The notes under the pieces are model-generated. The model worked only from the letters and a program-made list of their open reading frames with translations, was not told the origin of the DNA and ran no database searches. A DNA stretch of 64,000 nucleotides from NCBI GenBank assembly GCA_963816955.1, contig CAWFME010000004.1:558001-622000 (forward strand), given 5' to 3'. Made by a program: the position numbers and the translations under genes. The stretch comes from DATFQI01 sp963816955. Its GTDB lineage: Bacteria > Actinomycetota > Thermoleophilia > Solirubrobacterales > Solirubrobacteraceae. Shown here one piece after another: positions 8,248 to 18,163 of the stretch; the first letter of the stretch is position 1, and each line of letters opens with the position of its first letter.

Positions 8248-9153
8248 CTACCGCAGCTGGCTGTCTTCGATGGAGTCCGACCCGAGCGAGACGTTGTAGC
8301 CGAGGATGCGCTCGGCCTCCTCGATGCCGCCCTGGAGGTCGCCGACCGCGTTGACCTTGCCGAGCTCGACGCCGAGCGTGACCAGCGTCTGCGCGATCTC
8401 GGGCGAGAGGCCCGTGATGATCACGCTCGCGCCCATCAGGCGCGAGGCGTCGACGGTCTGCACGAGGTGGTTGGCCACCGTGGAGTCGATCGTCGGCACG
8501 CCGGTGATGTCGATCACGACCACCTTGGCGCGGTTGGTGCGGATGCCGCGCAGCAGCTGCTCGGTGAGCTGGCGGGCGCGCTGGCCGTCGAGCACGCCGA
8601 TGATCGGGAGGATCAGCAGCCGCTCGCGGACCTGCAGGACCGGCGTGGAGAGCTCGCGGATCGCCTCCTGCTGCTGGCGGATGACGCGCTCGCGCTCCTG
8701 CACGAAGTTGATCGCCACGGTGTTGGCGATGCGGTTGGCGGCCGGCTCGTAGGCGTCGAGGACCTGGTTGAGGTAGTCGAAGTCGGTCTGGTACTTCTGG
8801 AACAGCGAGCGGGCCAGGACGTCGCGCAGCAGCAGCACGATCCCGAGCACCTCGTCGGTCTCGACCCCGCGCGGGATGATGCGCTCGGAGAGGTTGCGGG
8901 CGTAGTCCTGCAGGGCCTCCACGGAGCCGGTCTCGAGCACCTCGACGTAGTTGTCGTAGACGGACGTCGCCTCGTTGAAGATCTCCTCGGGCGTCAGGGC
9001 GGTCAGCAGGCGCGCCTCGCCGATCCTGCGAGCCCACTCCTGGCGCAGGTTCGTCCGGTTCGCGCTGAGGTGGGCGACCAGCTCCTTGAGCAGGTCGGCG
9101 TTCGTCTCGGACTTCCCGTTGCTCGGTGAGGCTGCGTCCGTGGGGTCAGCCAT
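8248..9153 (-). CDS. rsbR: RsbR-like stressosome sensor
   Basis: A 301-aa protein with an N-terminal all-helical domain (about 15-160) ending in the coiled linker ERERVIRQQQEAIRELSTP, and a C-terminal STAS domain with IIGVLDGQRA and the phosphosite VPTIDSTVANHL. I chose the ATG at 9153 because GGAGGAG lies just upstream; the open frame reaches back to 9201 without family-like sequence. The helical domain takes the place of the globin-like sensor of Bacillus RsbR; no haem-binding His is evident. It overlaps the end of rsbU by eight bases. Confidence 0.92.
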   Translation of the reverse strand: MADPTDAASPSNGKSETNADLLKELVAHLSANRTNLRQEWARRIGEARLLTALTPEEIFNEATSVYDNYVEVLETGSVEALQDYARNLSERIIPRGVETDEVLGIVLLLRDVLARSLFQKYQTDFDYLNQVLDAYEPAANRIANTVAINFVQERERVIRQQQEAIRELSTPVLQVRERLLILPIIGVLDGQRARQLTEQLLRGIRTNRAKVVVIDITGVPTIDSTVANHLVQTVDASRLMGASVIITGLSPEIAQTLVTLGVELGKVNAVGDLQGGIEEAERILGYNVSLGSDSIEDSQLR

Positions 9154-10642
9154 TGCTCTCCTCCGTCGTGTGGCCGTCGGGCAGTATCCCAGGCTCCTCA
9201 TTGGGCTGGGCCGTCGGCCCGAAGGCCAGGATCGCGACGTCGTCGCGCAGGCGGCCGTCGGAGGCCGCCAGCACCGCGGCCTCGACGCGCTCGGCCACCT
9301 CGTCGGGGGTGAGGCCGCCGCAGGTCTGCAGCAGCTCGGTCAGCTCGCCGGTGCCGAAGACCTCAGTGCGGTGGCGGCGGACCTCGGTCACGCCGTCGGT
9401 GTAGAGCACGAGCAGGTCGCCCATCTCGAGCTCGACGGTGACGTCGGCGAGCAGCGGGTCGATGTCCGTGCCGAGCAGCGTCCCGAGCCGGCCGACGGCG
9501 TCCACGCTGCCGTCGCGGTGCACGACGAGCGGCAGCGGGTGCCCGCCGCAGGCGAGCTCCAGCCGCACGTGCTCGACGGCCACCTGCATGTGCGCGTAGG
9601 CGACGGTGATGAAGCGGTCGTCGCTGCGCTGCTCGCGCAGCGCGCGGTGCAGGAGCGTCAGGACGGAGCTGGGGGAGTGCTCGTAGGCCGCGGCGGCGCG
9701 CAGGGTGTGCCGCGCCAGGGCGGTGACGGCGGCGGCGTCGGGGCCCTTGCCCTGGACGTCGCCGATCAGCGCCGCGACGCCGCCGTCGCGCGCCTTGTAG
9801 AGGTCGTAGAAGTCGCCGCCGAGCTCGATGTTCTCGCCCGCGGGGCGGAAGCGCACGGCGGCCGCGAGCCCGGGGACGCTGGGCAGCGCGCCGGGGCGCA
9901 GGCTGCGCTGGAGCGTGCGCGCGATCGTGCGCTCGCGCTCGTAGAGCCGGGCGTTGGAGACCGCGACGGAGGTCAGCGCCGCGAGCTGATCGAGGATCGC
10001 GCGGTCGCGCGGGCCGAACTCGCGGCTGCTGCGGTCCACGACGTCGATCGCCCCGAGCTCGCGCCCGCGGCCGGAGAGCCGCGCCGTCAGCCTGGCGGGG
10101 TCCGGCAGGCCGGCGCCGAGCTGCTCGGGCGAGGTGGCGGTGAGCGGCGGCATGCGCGCGTTGGAGGCCATGACGGCGACGCTCGCGCGGTCCGCGTCGA
10201 GGATCCCGCGGGCGGTGTCGGCCGTGAGCTGCAGGATCTCCTGCACCCCCATCGAGGAGTTGATGGCCACGGACGCGTCGGCGAGCGCCCGCAGCTGCAC
10301 CACGTGCTCGTGCTCGATCCGCGCGACCTCTTGGACCTCGGTGTAGCCGCGGTGGACGCTCTCGAAGATCGACAGGCTCTCGCGCAGGAACGCCTCGGCG
10401 GCCTGCAGCGTCGCGTCGGTCGGCGGGGCCGAGCCGGCCTCGAGCACGCTGCGCAGCGCCAGGTGGTGGGCCTCGGCGAGGTCGAGGACGCTCAGGTGGG
10501 CGGCGACGGCCTCGCGCCCGAGGTCGTAGGCGGCGCCGAGGCCCTGCTCGCCGCGGTCGCGAAGGTAGGCCGAGAACGCGCTCGCATAGCGGGGCGCGAG
10601 GTCGAGGGCACCGTTGCCGGGACCATCCGGTTGGACGGACAC
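9146..10642 (-). CDS. rsbU: RsbU-like phosphatase: RsbU_N, GAF and PP2C/SpoIIE domains
   Basis: About 498 aa from a GTG at 10642, chosen because upstream frame sequence is antisense to the next gene and unlike protein. Residues ~18-65 (AYLRDRGEQGLGAAYDLGRE) match the RsbU N-terminal domain that binds RsbT. A GAF domain follows (about 110-245), then a PP2C domain with PAGENIELGGDFYDLY, LIGDVQGKGPDAA and VLYTDGVTEVR. By the Bacillus model, RsbT-activated RsbU dephosphorylates an anti-anti-sigma factor and frees a stress sigma factor; neither is in the window. GAF and RsbU_N in one chain imply two input signals. Confidence 0.9.
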   Translation of the reverse strand: MSVQPDGPGNGALDLAPRYASAFSAYLRDRGEQGLGAAYDLGREAVAAHLSVLDLAEAHHLALRSVLEAGSAPPTDATLQAAEAFLRESLSIFESVHRGYTEVQEVARIEHEHVVQLRALADASVAINSSMGVQEILQLTADTARGILDADRASVAVMASNARMPPLTATSPEQLGAGLPDPARLTARLSGRGRELGAIDVVDRSSREFGPRDRAILDQLAALTSVAVSNARLYERERTIARTLQRSLRPGALPSVPGLAAAVRFRPAGENIELGGDFYDLYKARDGGVAALIGDVQGKGPDAAAVTALARHTLRAAAAYEHSPSSVLTLLHRALREQRSDDRFITVAYAHMQVAVEHVRLELACGGHPLPLVVHRDGSVDAVGRLGTLLGTDIDPLLADVTVELEMGDLLVLYTDGVTEVRRHRTEVFGTGELTELLQTCGGLTPDEVAERVEAAVLAASDGRLRDDVAILAFGPTAQPNEEPGILPDGHTTEESNG

Positions 10643-10686
10643 GCGCGGGACTCTATGCGGCTGCCGCGGCCTGCGCCAGCGCGCCG

Positions 10687-10920
10687 CTAGTGGTGGTGCT
10701 CGAGCGGGAGCTGAGCGATGTCCCGGCGCACGTCCGCGATCCACCGGATCGTGGTGATCAGGAACACGACGCCCGCGAGGGCGACGACGTACCAGGACAG
10801 CGTGATCGAGACGATCAGGATCGCGAGCGCCGCCGAGTTGACGATCGGGATGAGGCTCGGCTCGGGCATGTGGATCTCTTCACCCACGGGCGGGACGGGC
10901 CGGCGCTCGAGCTCGCTCAT
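10687..10920 (-). CDS. Small oxidase subunit-IV-like membrane protein
   Basis: A 77-aa protein with two adjacent hydrophobic segments (about 24-44 and 46-62) between a proline-rich acidic N-terminus and a His-tipped C-terminus (PLEHHH). It follows ctaB and a 36-aa peptide on the same strand, joined by ATGA overlap. Size, topology and operon position match the small fourth subunit of actinobacterial aa3 oxidases, but sequence recognition is weak. Confidence 0.6.
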   Translation of the reverse strand: MSELERRPVPPVGEEIHMPEPSLIPIVNSAALAILIVSITLSWYVVALAGVVFLITTIRWIADVRRDIAQLPLEHHH

Positions 10921-11027
10921 ATCTGGTACGCCCAGGCGGCGACGAACGTCAGGGCGAACATCAGCAGGCCGATCACCGAGGTGATCAGGGCCGTGCGGAG
11001 GTTGCGGCGCGCGAGGCGGCGGTCCAT
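10917..11027 (-). CDS. 36-aa single-span membrane peptide between ctaB and the subunit-IV-like gene
   Basis: The ATG at 11027 gives MDRRLARRNLRTAL, one hydrophobic segment and WAYQI; its TGA overlaps the next ATG (ATGA). The basic N-terminus then one span predicts an N-in orientation. It is ten bases downstream of the ctaB stop. It matches in size the other 36-aa peptide (1807-1917) ending the A2 oxidase operon, though the sequences differ. Probably a small oxidase accessory subunit; not a family I can name. Confidence 0.6.
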   Translation of the reverse strand: MDRRLARRNLRTALITSVIGLLMFALTFVAAWAYQI

Positions 11028-11037
11028 GGCGGTGATC

Positions 11038-11933
<896 letters not shown>

Positions 11934-11937
<4 letters not shown>

Positions 11938-13658
11938 CGCCTCAGCAGCGGCTCCCCGGAGCGGTACTGCTGCGGCACGCCCGTCTGCTGCTCGATCTGC
12001 CGGCGGATGTCCTTCATCGGCTCGACCGAGCGCACGCGCGGGATCACGTCGAAGTTGTTCTCGGGCGGCGGCGAGGGCGTGAACCACTCGAGCGTGTTGG
12101 CCTTCCACGGGTCGGGGCCGGCCTTGACGCCCTTCTTGAGCGAGCGGACGAGGTTGATGATCGTCAGCAGCACGCCCAGCGCGATCAGGAACGCGCCGAT
12201 CGTGGAGATCAGGTTGTAGGTCCACCAGCCCGACCGCTCCGAGTACTCGTAGACGCGGCGCGGCATGCCGTCCAGGCCGGCCGAGTGCTGGATCAGGAAC
12301 GTCATGTGGAAGCCCACGAAGAAGAAGGCGAAGGAGACCTTGCCCAGGCCCTCGCTCATCATCCGGCCGCTCATCTTCGGGAACCAGAAGTAGAGCGCCG
12401 CGACCATGCCGAACGCGCTCGCGCCGAACGCCGTGTAGTGGAAGTGGGCCACCACGAAGTAGGTGTCCGTGAGCTGCCAGTCGATCGGGAAGACGGCGAG
12501 GAAGATGCCGGTGATGCCGCCCATCAGGAACGTGAAGATGCCGCCGACGCAGTAGATCAGCGGCACGCGGTACTCCACGGTGCCGCGCCACAGCGTGGCG
12601 ATCCAGTTGAAGATCTTCACGCCCGTCGGCACCGCGATCAGGAAGCTCGAGAGCATGAAGAACGCGAGCACGACGGTCGACATCGGGGTGGAGAACATGT
12701 GGTGCGCCCACACGAGCACGCCGAGGAACGCGATGCCGGCCGTGGCGGCGGCGATCGCCTTGTAGCCGAAGATCGGCTTGCGCGCGAACACCGGCAGGAT
12801 CTCCGAGAAGACGCCGAACGCGGGCAGCACGAGGATGTAGACCTCGGGGTGGCCGAAGAACCAGAACAGGTGCTGCCACAGCAGCGCCGAGCCGCCCTCG
12901 TCGGGGTCGAAGAAGTTCGTCCCGAAGTTGCGGTCCAGCAGCAGCATCGTGACCGTGGCGGCCAGCGAGGTCAGCGCGAGGATGATCAGGTACGCGTAGA
13001 TCAGGATCGTCCACACGAACAGCGGCATGCGGCCCCAGCCCATGCCGGGCGCGCGCATGTTGTGGATCGTCGCGATGAAGTTGATCGCGCCCAGGATCGA
13101 GGCCAGGCCCGTGAGGTGGACCATGTAGATCCAGGCCTCCTGGCCGTTGGACGGCGTGTAGTCCTTCGTCGAGAGCGGGACGTAGGAGAACCAGCCGGCC
13201 TCGGGCGGGCTGAAGAAGAACGAGGCGTAGAGCGCCAGGCCGCCGAACAGGAACATCCAGTACGACCAGGCGTTCAGGCGCGGGAACGCGACGTCGCGCG
13301 CGCCGATCATCAGCGGCAGCAGGTAGTTCGCGAAGCCGGCCCAGACCGGGACGATGACCAGGAAGATCATCGTCGTGCCGTGCATCGTGAACAGCTGGTT
13401 GTAGACCTCGGGGGTCACCAGCGTGTTCTCCGGCGCGCCGAGCTGCAGGCGGATCAGCAGCGCCTCGACCCCGCCCAGCACGAAGAACACGAGGACCGTG
13501 TACAGGTACATGATCCCGATCTTCTTGTGATCGGTGGTGGTGAACCACGAGGTCCAGCCCTCGTGGGGGCCGCGCACGGCGTGCGAGATGATGTGCGGCA
13601 CGGGCCGCTCGAGGATCGGCTGCGCCGAGGTGGTCTCAGGAGTGGAGGTCGTGGCCAT
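11934..13658 (-). CDS. ctaD: Cytochrome c oxidase subunit I, A1 type
   Basis: A 574-aa catalytic subunit of an aa3-type oxidase, with twelve core membrane spans. The D-channel signature is FGHPEVYILVLPAFG, with the glutamate that defines A1 enzymes. CuB/haem ligands are WAHHMF, and VAHFHYTAFG near residue 390 holds the haem His pair. The protein is intact. It sits between ctaC1 and ctaB with 3-4 bp junctions. The second subunit I in the window (3559-5494) has Tyr-Ser at the same site, so the two enzymes differ in proton-entry chemistry. Confidence 0.96.
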
Positions 13659-13661
13659 GGG

Positions 13662-14555
13662 CTACTGGGAGTCCTGCTCTTCGATCTGCTTGCGGCGCTC
13701 CGCCGCCTGCTCGCGCGCGGACTGGATCTCCTCCGCCTTGCGGTCCACCCACGCCTTGTAGTCGGGGTAGCGCATGCCGACCACGCGGGCGTACATGTTG
13801 GCGTGGTTGCGCCCGCACAGCTCGGCGCACTGCCCCTCGTAGACCACCTGGTCGGCGCCCTCGGGGATGGCGGACTCGGGGATCTTGAACCACGTCTTGT
13901 TCGTGTAGCCCGGGATCGCGTCCATCTTGCCGCCGAGCTTGGGAATCCACCATGAGTGCGCGACGTCGTCGGCGGTGATGTCCAGCGTGACGGTCATGCC
14001 GACGGGCACGACCATGTCCACGTAGGAGAAGACGTCCTTCTCGGAGCGGGGGTACTGGTAGCGCCACACGTACTGCTGGCCGTCGACCGTGAGGTTGAGG
14101 CTGGCGCTGCCGTCCGGCGGATCGGGCTGGTCCGTGGAGGCGTAGAGCGCGTTGGACGCCGTGACCGGGTTGCCGTTCTCGTCGATGTCCGACGCCGCCG
14201 GGTTCTTGATGCCGGGCAGCGTGATGAACGTGAAGACCGTGATGAAGACGAGGATCACGAACGCGCCGACGGTCCAGCCGATCTCCAGGCGCGTGTTGCC
14301 GTGGATCTGGGCCGCGACCATGTTCCGGCGCGGCCGGGCGCGGTACTTGACCATCGCCCACACGAGCGCCCCGGCCACGCCCAGGAAGACGATCCAGGCG
14401 AGGATGAAGATCAGCAGGTAGAGCGTCCAGATCTTGTCCGCGTTCTCCGAGCCGCCCTTCTCCGGGAAGAAGATCCCCGCGCTCGCGGCGGCGGGCGCCA
14501 GCGCGAGGCCGGCCAGGGCCGCGGTCAGGCCGCGGGTGAGGAGCACCTTCAGCAT
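13662..14555 (-). CDS. ctaC: Cytochrome c oxidase subunit II (CuA) with signal peptide
   Basis: A 297-aa subunit II with an apparent signal sequence (Ala-rich, to about residue 26), two membrane helices (about 43-68 and 93-114) and a CuA domain. Ligands are His200, Cys243, Glu245, Cys247, His251 and Met254 in CAELCGRNHANM. A charged helical tail (KAEEIQSAREQAAERRKQI) ends the protein. It starts the A1 oxidase operon, three bases before ctaD1. Confidence 0.95.
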   Translation of the reverse strand: MLKVLLTRGLTAALAGLALAPAAASAGIFFPEKGGSENADKIWTLYLLIFILAWIVFLGVAGALVWAMVKYRARPRRNMVAAQIHGNTRLEIGWTVGAFVILVFITVFTFITLPGIKNPAASDIDENGNPVTASNALYASTDQPDPPDGSASLNLTVDGQQYVWRYQYPRSEKDVFSYVDMVVPVGMTVTLDITADDVAHSWWIPKLGGKMDAIPGYTNKTWFKIPESAIPEGADQVVYEGQCAELCGRNHANMYARVVGMRYPDYKAWVDRKAEEIQSAREQAAERRKQIEEQDSQ

Positions 14556-14618
14556 GCGGCGCCGCAGTATATGGAGCCGGGGGCCGGAACAGGGCCCTGG
14601 CGGCGCGCCATCGGTGCC

Positions 14619-15410
14619 CTACCGTCCGCCGAATGACGGCGGGCGCTTCTCGAGGAACGCCTGCACGCCCTCGAGGAAGTCGCCGCTCTCGGCGGACTCC
14701 TGCTGGATCTCGGCCTCGAGCGCGAGCTGCTCGTCCATCCGGCCGTAGAGCCAGGCGTTGAGCTGGCGCTTGGTGCCCGCGTAGGAGCCGGTCGGGCCGC
14801 TCGCCAGGCGCTCGGCCAGCGCGTCGACCTCGGCCTCGAAGTCCTCGTCGGCCGCGACCCGGTTGATCAGGCCCCACTCGAGCGCCTGGCGGGCGCTCAC
14901 GCGCTCACCGAGCATCGCCATCTCTGTCGCGCGCGTGAACCCGATGCGCTCGGGCACGAACAGCGACGAGCCGCCGTCGGGCACCAGCCCGATGTTCACG
15001 AAGGCCAGCAGGAAGTAGGCGCTCTCGCGCGCGATCACGAGGTCGGCGGCGAGCGCGAGCGAGAGCCCGATCCCCACCGCGGGGCCGTTGACCGCCGCCA
15101 CGACGGGCTTGGGCATCCGGCGGATGCCCGTGATGATCGGGTGGTAGCGCTCGGTCAGCGCGGTGTGGACGTCCGGGCGCCCCGCCGGCGTCGGGTCGAA
15201 GCCGGCCTTGAGGTCGGCGCCGGAGGAGAACGCCCGCCCGGCGCCCGTGATCACGACCGCCCGCACCTCGTCGTCCTCGGCGGCGGCCTCGACGGCGTGC
15301 CGGAGGTCGAGGCCGAACTGGGTGTTCCAGGCGTTCATCGCCTCTGGGCGGTTCAGCGTGATGCGCAGCTCGCCGCCGCGCTGCTGCACCTGCACGGTCT
15401 CGTAGTCCAT
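14619..15410 (-). CDS. Enoyl-CoA hydratase/isomerase (crotonase) family protein
   Basis: A 263-aa crotonase-fold protein. The oxyanion-hole strands are AFSSGADLKAG (about 62-72) and NGPAVGIGLSLALAADL (about 110-126), and NIGLVPDGGSS occupies the position of the catalytic segment. The residue that is a general-acid/base Glu in hydratases is Asp in PDGGSS, a pattern shared with isomerase-type members such as PaaG. It could act in fatty-acid or aromatic-acid breakdown. It stands alone, upstream of ctaC1 on the same strand and divergent from the next gene. Confidence 0.9.
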   Translation of the reverse strand: MDYETVQVQQRGGELRITLNRPEAMNAWNTQFGLDLRHAVEAAAEDDEVRAVVITGAGRAFSSGADLKAGFDPTPAGRPDVHTALTERYHPIITGIRRMPKPVVAAVNGPAVGIGLSLALAADLVIARESAYFLLAFVNIGLVPDGGSSLFVPERIGFTRATEMAMLGERVSARQALEWGLINRVAADEDFEAEVDALAERLASGPTGSYAGTKRQLNAWLYGRMDEQLALEAEIQQESAESGDFLEGVQAFLEKRPPSFGGR

Positions 15411-15429
15411 GGGGCGCGATCCTACGTGG

Positions 15430-15967
15430 ATGGCACCGGCGCTCGTCTTCGGCTACGGCTCCCTGCTCGCCGGGGCGGCCGGGACGCCCTGCCGGCTGTC
15501 CGGCCACCGGCGCGGCTTCGGGGTGGCGATGGACAACCGCCGCACGATCGCGGGCTACAAGTACTACCTGGACCCCGACGGCGGCCGCCCCGCGGTGCAC
15601 GTCGCCTTCCTCGACGTCGTGCCGGACGGCGCCGGTGCAGTCGGCGGCGTCATCTTCGAGGTCCCCGACCTCGGGGCGCTCGACGCGCGCGAGCGCAACT
15701 ACCGCGCGCGTGGAGGTGAGCGGGCTCCTCGACGCGGACGTCGGCGGGCCGGTCTGGGCGTACACGGGGCTGCCCGAGGCGCGCGAGCGTTACGCGCGGG
15801 CCGCGGCCGCGGGCGCCGCGGTCGTCTCGCGCGCGTACCTGGAAGGCGTGCGCGCGGGGTTCGCTCGCTACGGCCTGGAGTTCGACACCTCGCCCTCGAC
15901 GTGCCCGTCGGGTCGAGCCTCGTCGCGGGGTGGCGAAGTGCCGGCTGCCGCGCCGAGCGGTGGATAA
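15430..15967 (+). CDS. Gamma-glutamylcyclotransferase-like protein (frameshift near 15706)
   Basis: Begins APALVFGYGSLLAG, the (Y/F)GSL nucleotide-free pocket of the gamma-glutamylcyclotransferase fold, which forms 5-oxoproline from gamma-glutamyl compounds. The first frame runs to DARERNYRA; after one extra base near 15706 the next frame resumes with VEVSGLLDADVGGPVWAYTG and ends at 15967. RNYR-RVEV across the break is the normal family sequence. Corrected length is about 178 aa. The stop lies inside a strong hairpin. The shift looks like a sequencing insertion. Confidence 0.75.
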
Positions 15968-15998
15968 CTCGGTCTCAGCCCGAGTCTATCCACCGCTC
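15955..15998. terminator. 18-bp stem hairpin after the cyclotransferase gene
   Basis: Outer arms GAGCGGTGGATA (15955-15966) and TATCCACCGCTC (15987-15998) are exact complements, and inner arms ACTCGG and CCGAGT extend the stem. The upstream stop codon is within it. A very stable terminator-like structure without a U tract. Confidence 0.75.
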
Positions 15999-16065
15999 GC
16001 GTCGAAGCAGGCGGTGCGGCGAACCCGTCGGCGCCGGACGTCCGCGCGGCTAGACTCGCCGCGCC

Positions 16066-16999
16066 GTGCGCCTGTCGACCGCCATCCGCGTGGCCGCGGG
16101 TGCGGCCCTCGTCGCCGGGATCGCGGCGCCGCTCGTCCGCAGGCGGCTCAGGCTCCCGCCGCCCGTCGTCACGGGGACCGCGGCCCTCGCCCCCTTCGCG
16201 CTCTGCGTGCTCGTGCCGCGGTCACGCGGCGCGCGACGCCGGCGCGTGCGTGCTGCAGATGTGGGCCTACGTGGCCACGTACGAGATGCCCAACGACGAT
16301 CCGGAGGCGCTCGAGCGCCGCGTGCGGGTGCGCTACCCGGTGCGCGCGGACAAGGCGATCGGGCTCGGCACCACGCCGACGCTGCGGCTGCAGCGCGCGC
16401 TCGCGACCCCGGGGAGCTTCCGCCCGTGGGAGAAGGTGCTCGTGTGGTCGCACTGGCTGTGGTTCCTGTTCCCGCACGGCACCGTGGCCTATCTGCTGCT
16501 GCGGCGCCCGGAGCACTTCCCGCGCGGGGCCGCGCAGATCTACGGGACCTTCGACACCGGCCTGATCGGCTACTGGGCGATCCCGACGGCCCCGCCCTGG
16601 TACGCGGCCGCGCAAGGTCTGATGGCGGACGGCCGCACCCCCGAACTTCGCCGGATGATGGTGGAATACGGCGAGCAGTTCTGGAGGTCGGGCTGGGCGC
16701 CCCTGTACGGTTTCCTGGGAGGCAATCCCCTCGCTGCCATGCCGTCACTGCATTTCGCCACCTCCGTGACGGCGGCTCACGTGCTCTCGGACAGCCGCGC
16801 TGCCGCCGCGCCGCTCGCATGGGCCTATGCGGGCACGCTCGGCATCGCGCTCGTCTACCTCGGCGAGCACTACGTCGTGGACCTCGCCGCCGGCCTCGCG
16901 CTCGCGGAGGGCGTGCGCCGCGCCACCCCGGTCGTCTCCCCGCTCGCCCGGGGGGTGAGCAGCACCGTCCGCTTCCTCGAGACGAGGGCGAGAGCTTGA
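16066..16999 (+). CDS. PAP2-superfamily (inositol phosphorylceramide synthase-like) membrane protein (frameshift near 16230)
   Basis: GTG start at 16066. One extra base near 16230 splits the frame between CVLVPRSR and ARDAGACVLQMWAYV; corrected length is about 310 aa. Phosphatase motifs are MPSLHFATS (about 222-230) and YLGEHYVVDLAAG (about 265-277), the catalytic-His pattern of the PAP2_3 subgroup. The first KxxxxxxRP motif is absent, as in that subgroup. Several hydrophobic segments place it in the membrane. Members move or remove lipid phosphate head groups. Its stop overlaps the next gene, a flippase-like protein, suggesting joint work on membrane lipids. Confidence 0.78.
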
Positions 17000-18147
17000 G
17001 CGACATCCGCAGCTCGCGCCCGCGCCACGACCCCGAGGGCGACGAGGCGCTGCGCGATAAGGAGCTCGAGCCCCTGGCGCTCGAGGAGGCCGAGGAGGAC
17101 GACCACGGCCTGGAGATCAGCCGCCGCAGCGTCCTCACGCTCGGCGCGTTCCTGCTGCTGTCGATCGCCGCCCTGTACTTCCTGCTGCCCCAGCTCGCCG
17201 GGCTCGAGGACACCTGGCGGCGGATCGAGGACGGCAGCCCCTACTGGATGATCGTGGCGCTGCTGTTCGCCTGCGGCATGTTCTTCGGCTACGTCGCGAT
17301 GTTCCGCGGGATCTTCCTCAACGCGGGCACCAGCCGGATCGACTGGCGCGCGAGCTACCAGATCACGATGGCGGGGCTCGCGGCCTCGCGGATCTTCGCC
17401 GCCGGCGGCGCGGGCGGCCTCGTGCTCACGGCCTGGGCGCTGCGCCGCTCGGGGATGCGCAAGCGGATCGTCGCCGACAAGACGCTGACCTTCCTGATCC
17501 TGACCTACATGCCCTACATGGCGGCCCTGGTCGTGTGCGGGCTGGGGCTGCGGATCGGGCTGTTCCCCGGCCCCGCCCCGTTCGGCCTGACCGTCGTGCC
17601 GGCGATCATCGCGGTGATCCTGACGGCGTTCGGGGTCTCGACCGTCCTGGTGCCGACCGACCTGCAGCGGCGCCTGGAGGGGTTCGCGAGCGGCCACGGG
17701 CGGCTCGGCCAGTGGGCGCAGCGGCTCGCCAACCTGCCGGCCTCGGCGTCGGCCGGGATGCGCGACGCGCTGGCGCACCTGCGCCACCCCGACCCCGCGC
17801 TCGCCGGCGCGGTCTTGTTCTGGGCCTGCCAGGTCGGCGTGCTGTGGGCCGCCTTCCACGCGTTCGGCGACGCGCCGCCGCTGGCGGTCCTCACCCAGGC
17901 GTTCTTCGTGGGGATGTTCGGCAACCTGCTGCCGATGCCGGGCGGCGTCGGCGGCGTGGAGGGCGGCATGATCGCGGCGCTGGCGGCGTTCGAGGTCGAC
18001 GCGGGGCAGGCGGTCGTGGCCGTCCTGCTGTTCCGGGCGATGACCTTCTGGCTGCCGCTGATCCCCGGCGTGATCGCCTACTTCCAGCTGCGGCGCACGG
18101 TCGAGCGCTGGCGCGACGAGCTACACTCACTATACAAAGTGAAGTAA
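16996..18147 (+). CDS. Flippase-like (LPG synthase TM region/UPF0104) integral membrane protein
   Basis: A 383-aa protein starting at a TTG that overlaps the previous stop (TTGA). An acidic N-terminus is followed by about eight membrane helices. Family-type motifs are RIFAAGGAGGLVLTAWALRR (about 130-149) and NLLPMPGGVGGVEGGM (about 311-326), the conserved loop of the lysylphosphatidylglycerol-synthase membrane region. Family members flip or transfer lipids; substrate unknown. It precedes trxB by 16 bp. Confidence 0.85.
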   Translation: MSDIRSSRPRHDPEGDEALRDKELEPLALEEAEEDDHGLEISRRSVLTLGAFLLLSIAALYFLLPQLAGLEDTWRRIEDGSPYWMIVALLFACGMFFGYVAMFRGIFLNAGTSRIDWRASYQITMAGLAASRIFAAGGAGGLVLTAWALRRSGMRKRIVADKTLTFLILTYMPYMAALVVCGLGLRIGLFPGPAPFGLTVVPAIIAVILTAFGVSTVLVPTDLQRRLEGFASGHGRLGQWAQRLANLPASASAGMRDALAHLRHPDPALAGAVLFWACQVGVLWAAFHAFGDAPPLAVLTQAFFVGMFGNLLPMPGGVGGVEGGMIAALAAFEVDAGQAVVAVLLFRAMTFWLPLIPGVIAYFQLRRTVERWRDELHSLYKVK

Positions 18148-18163
18148 GGGACGAAAGAGAGTC

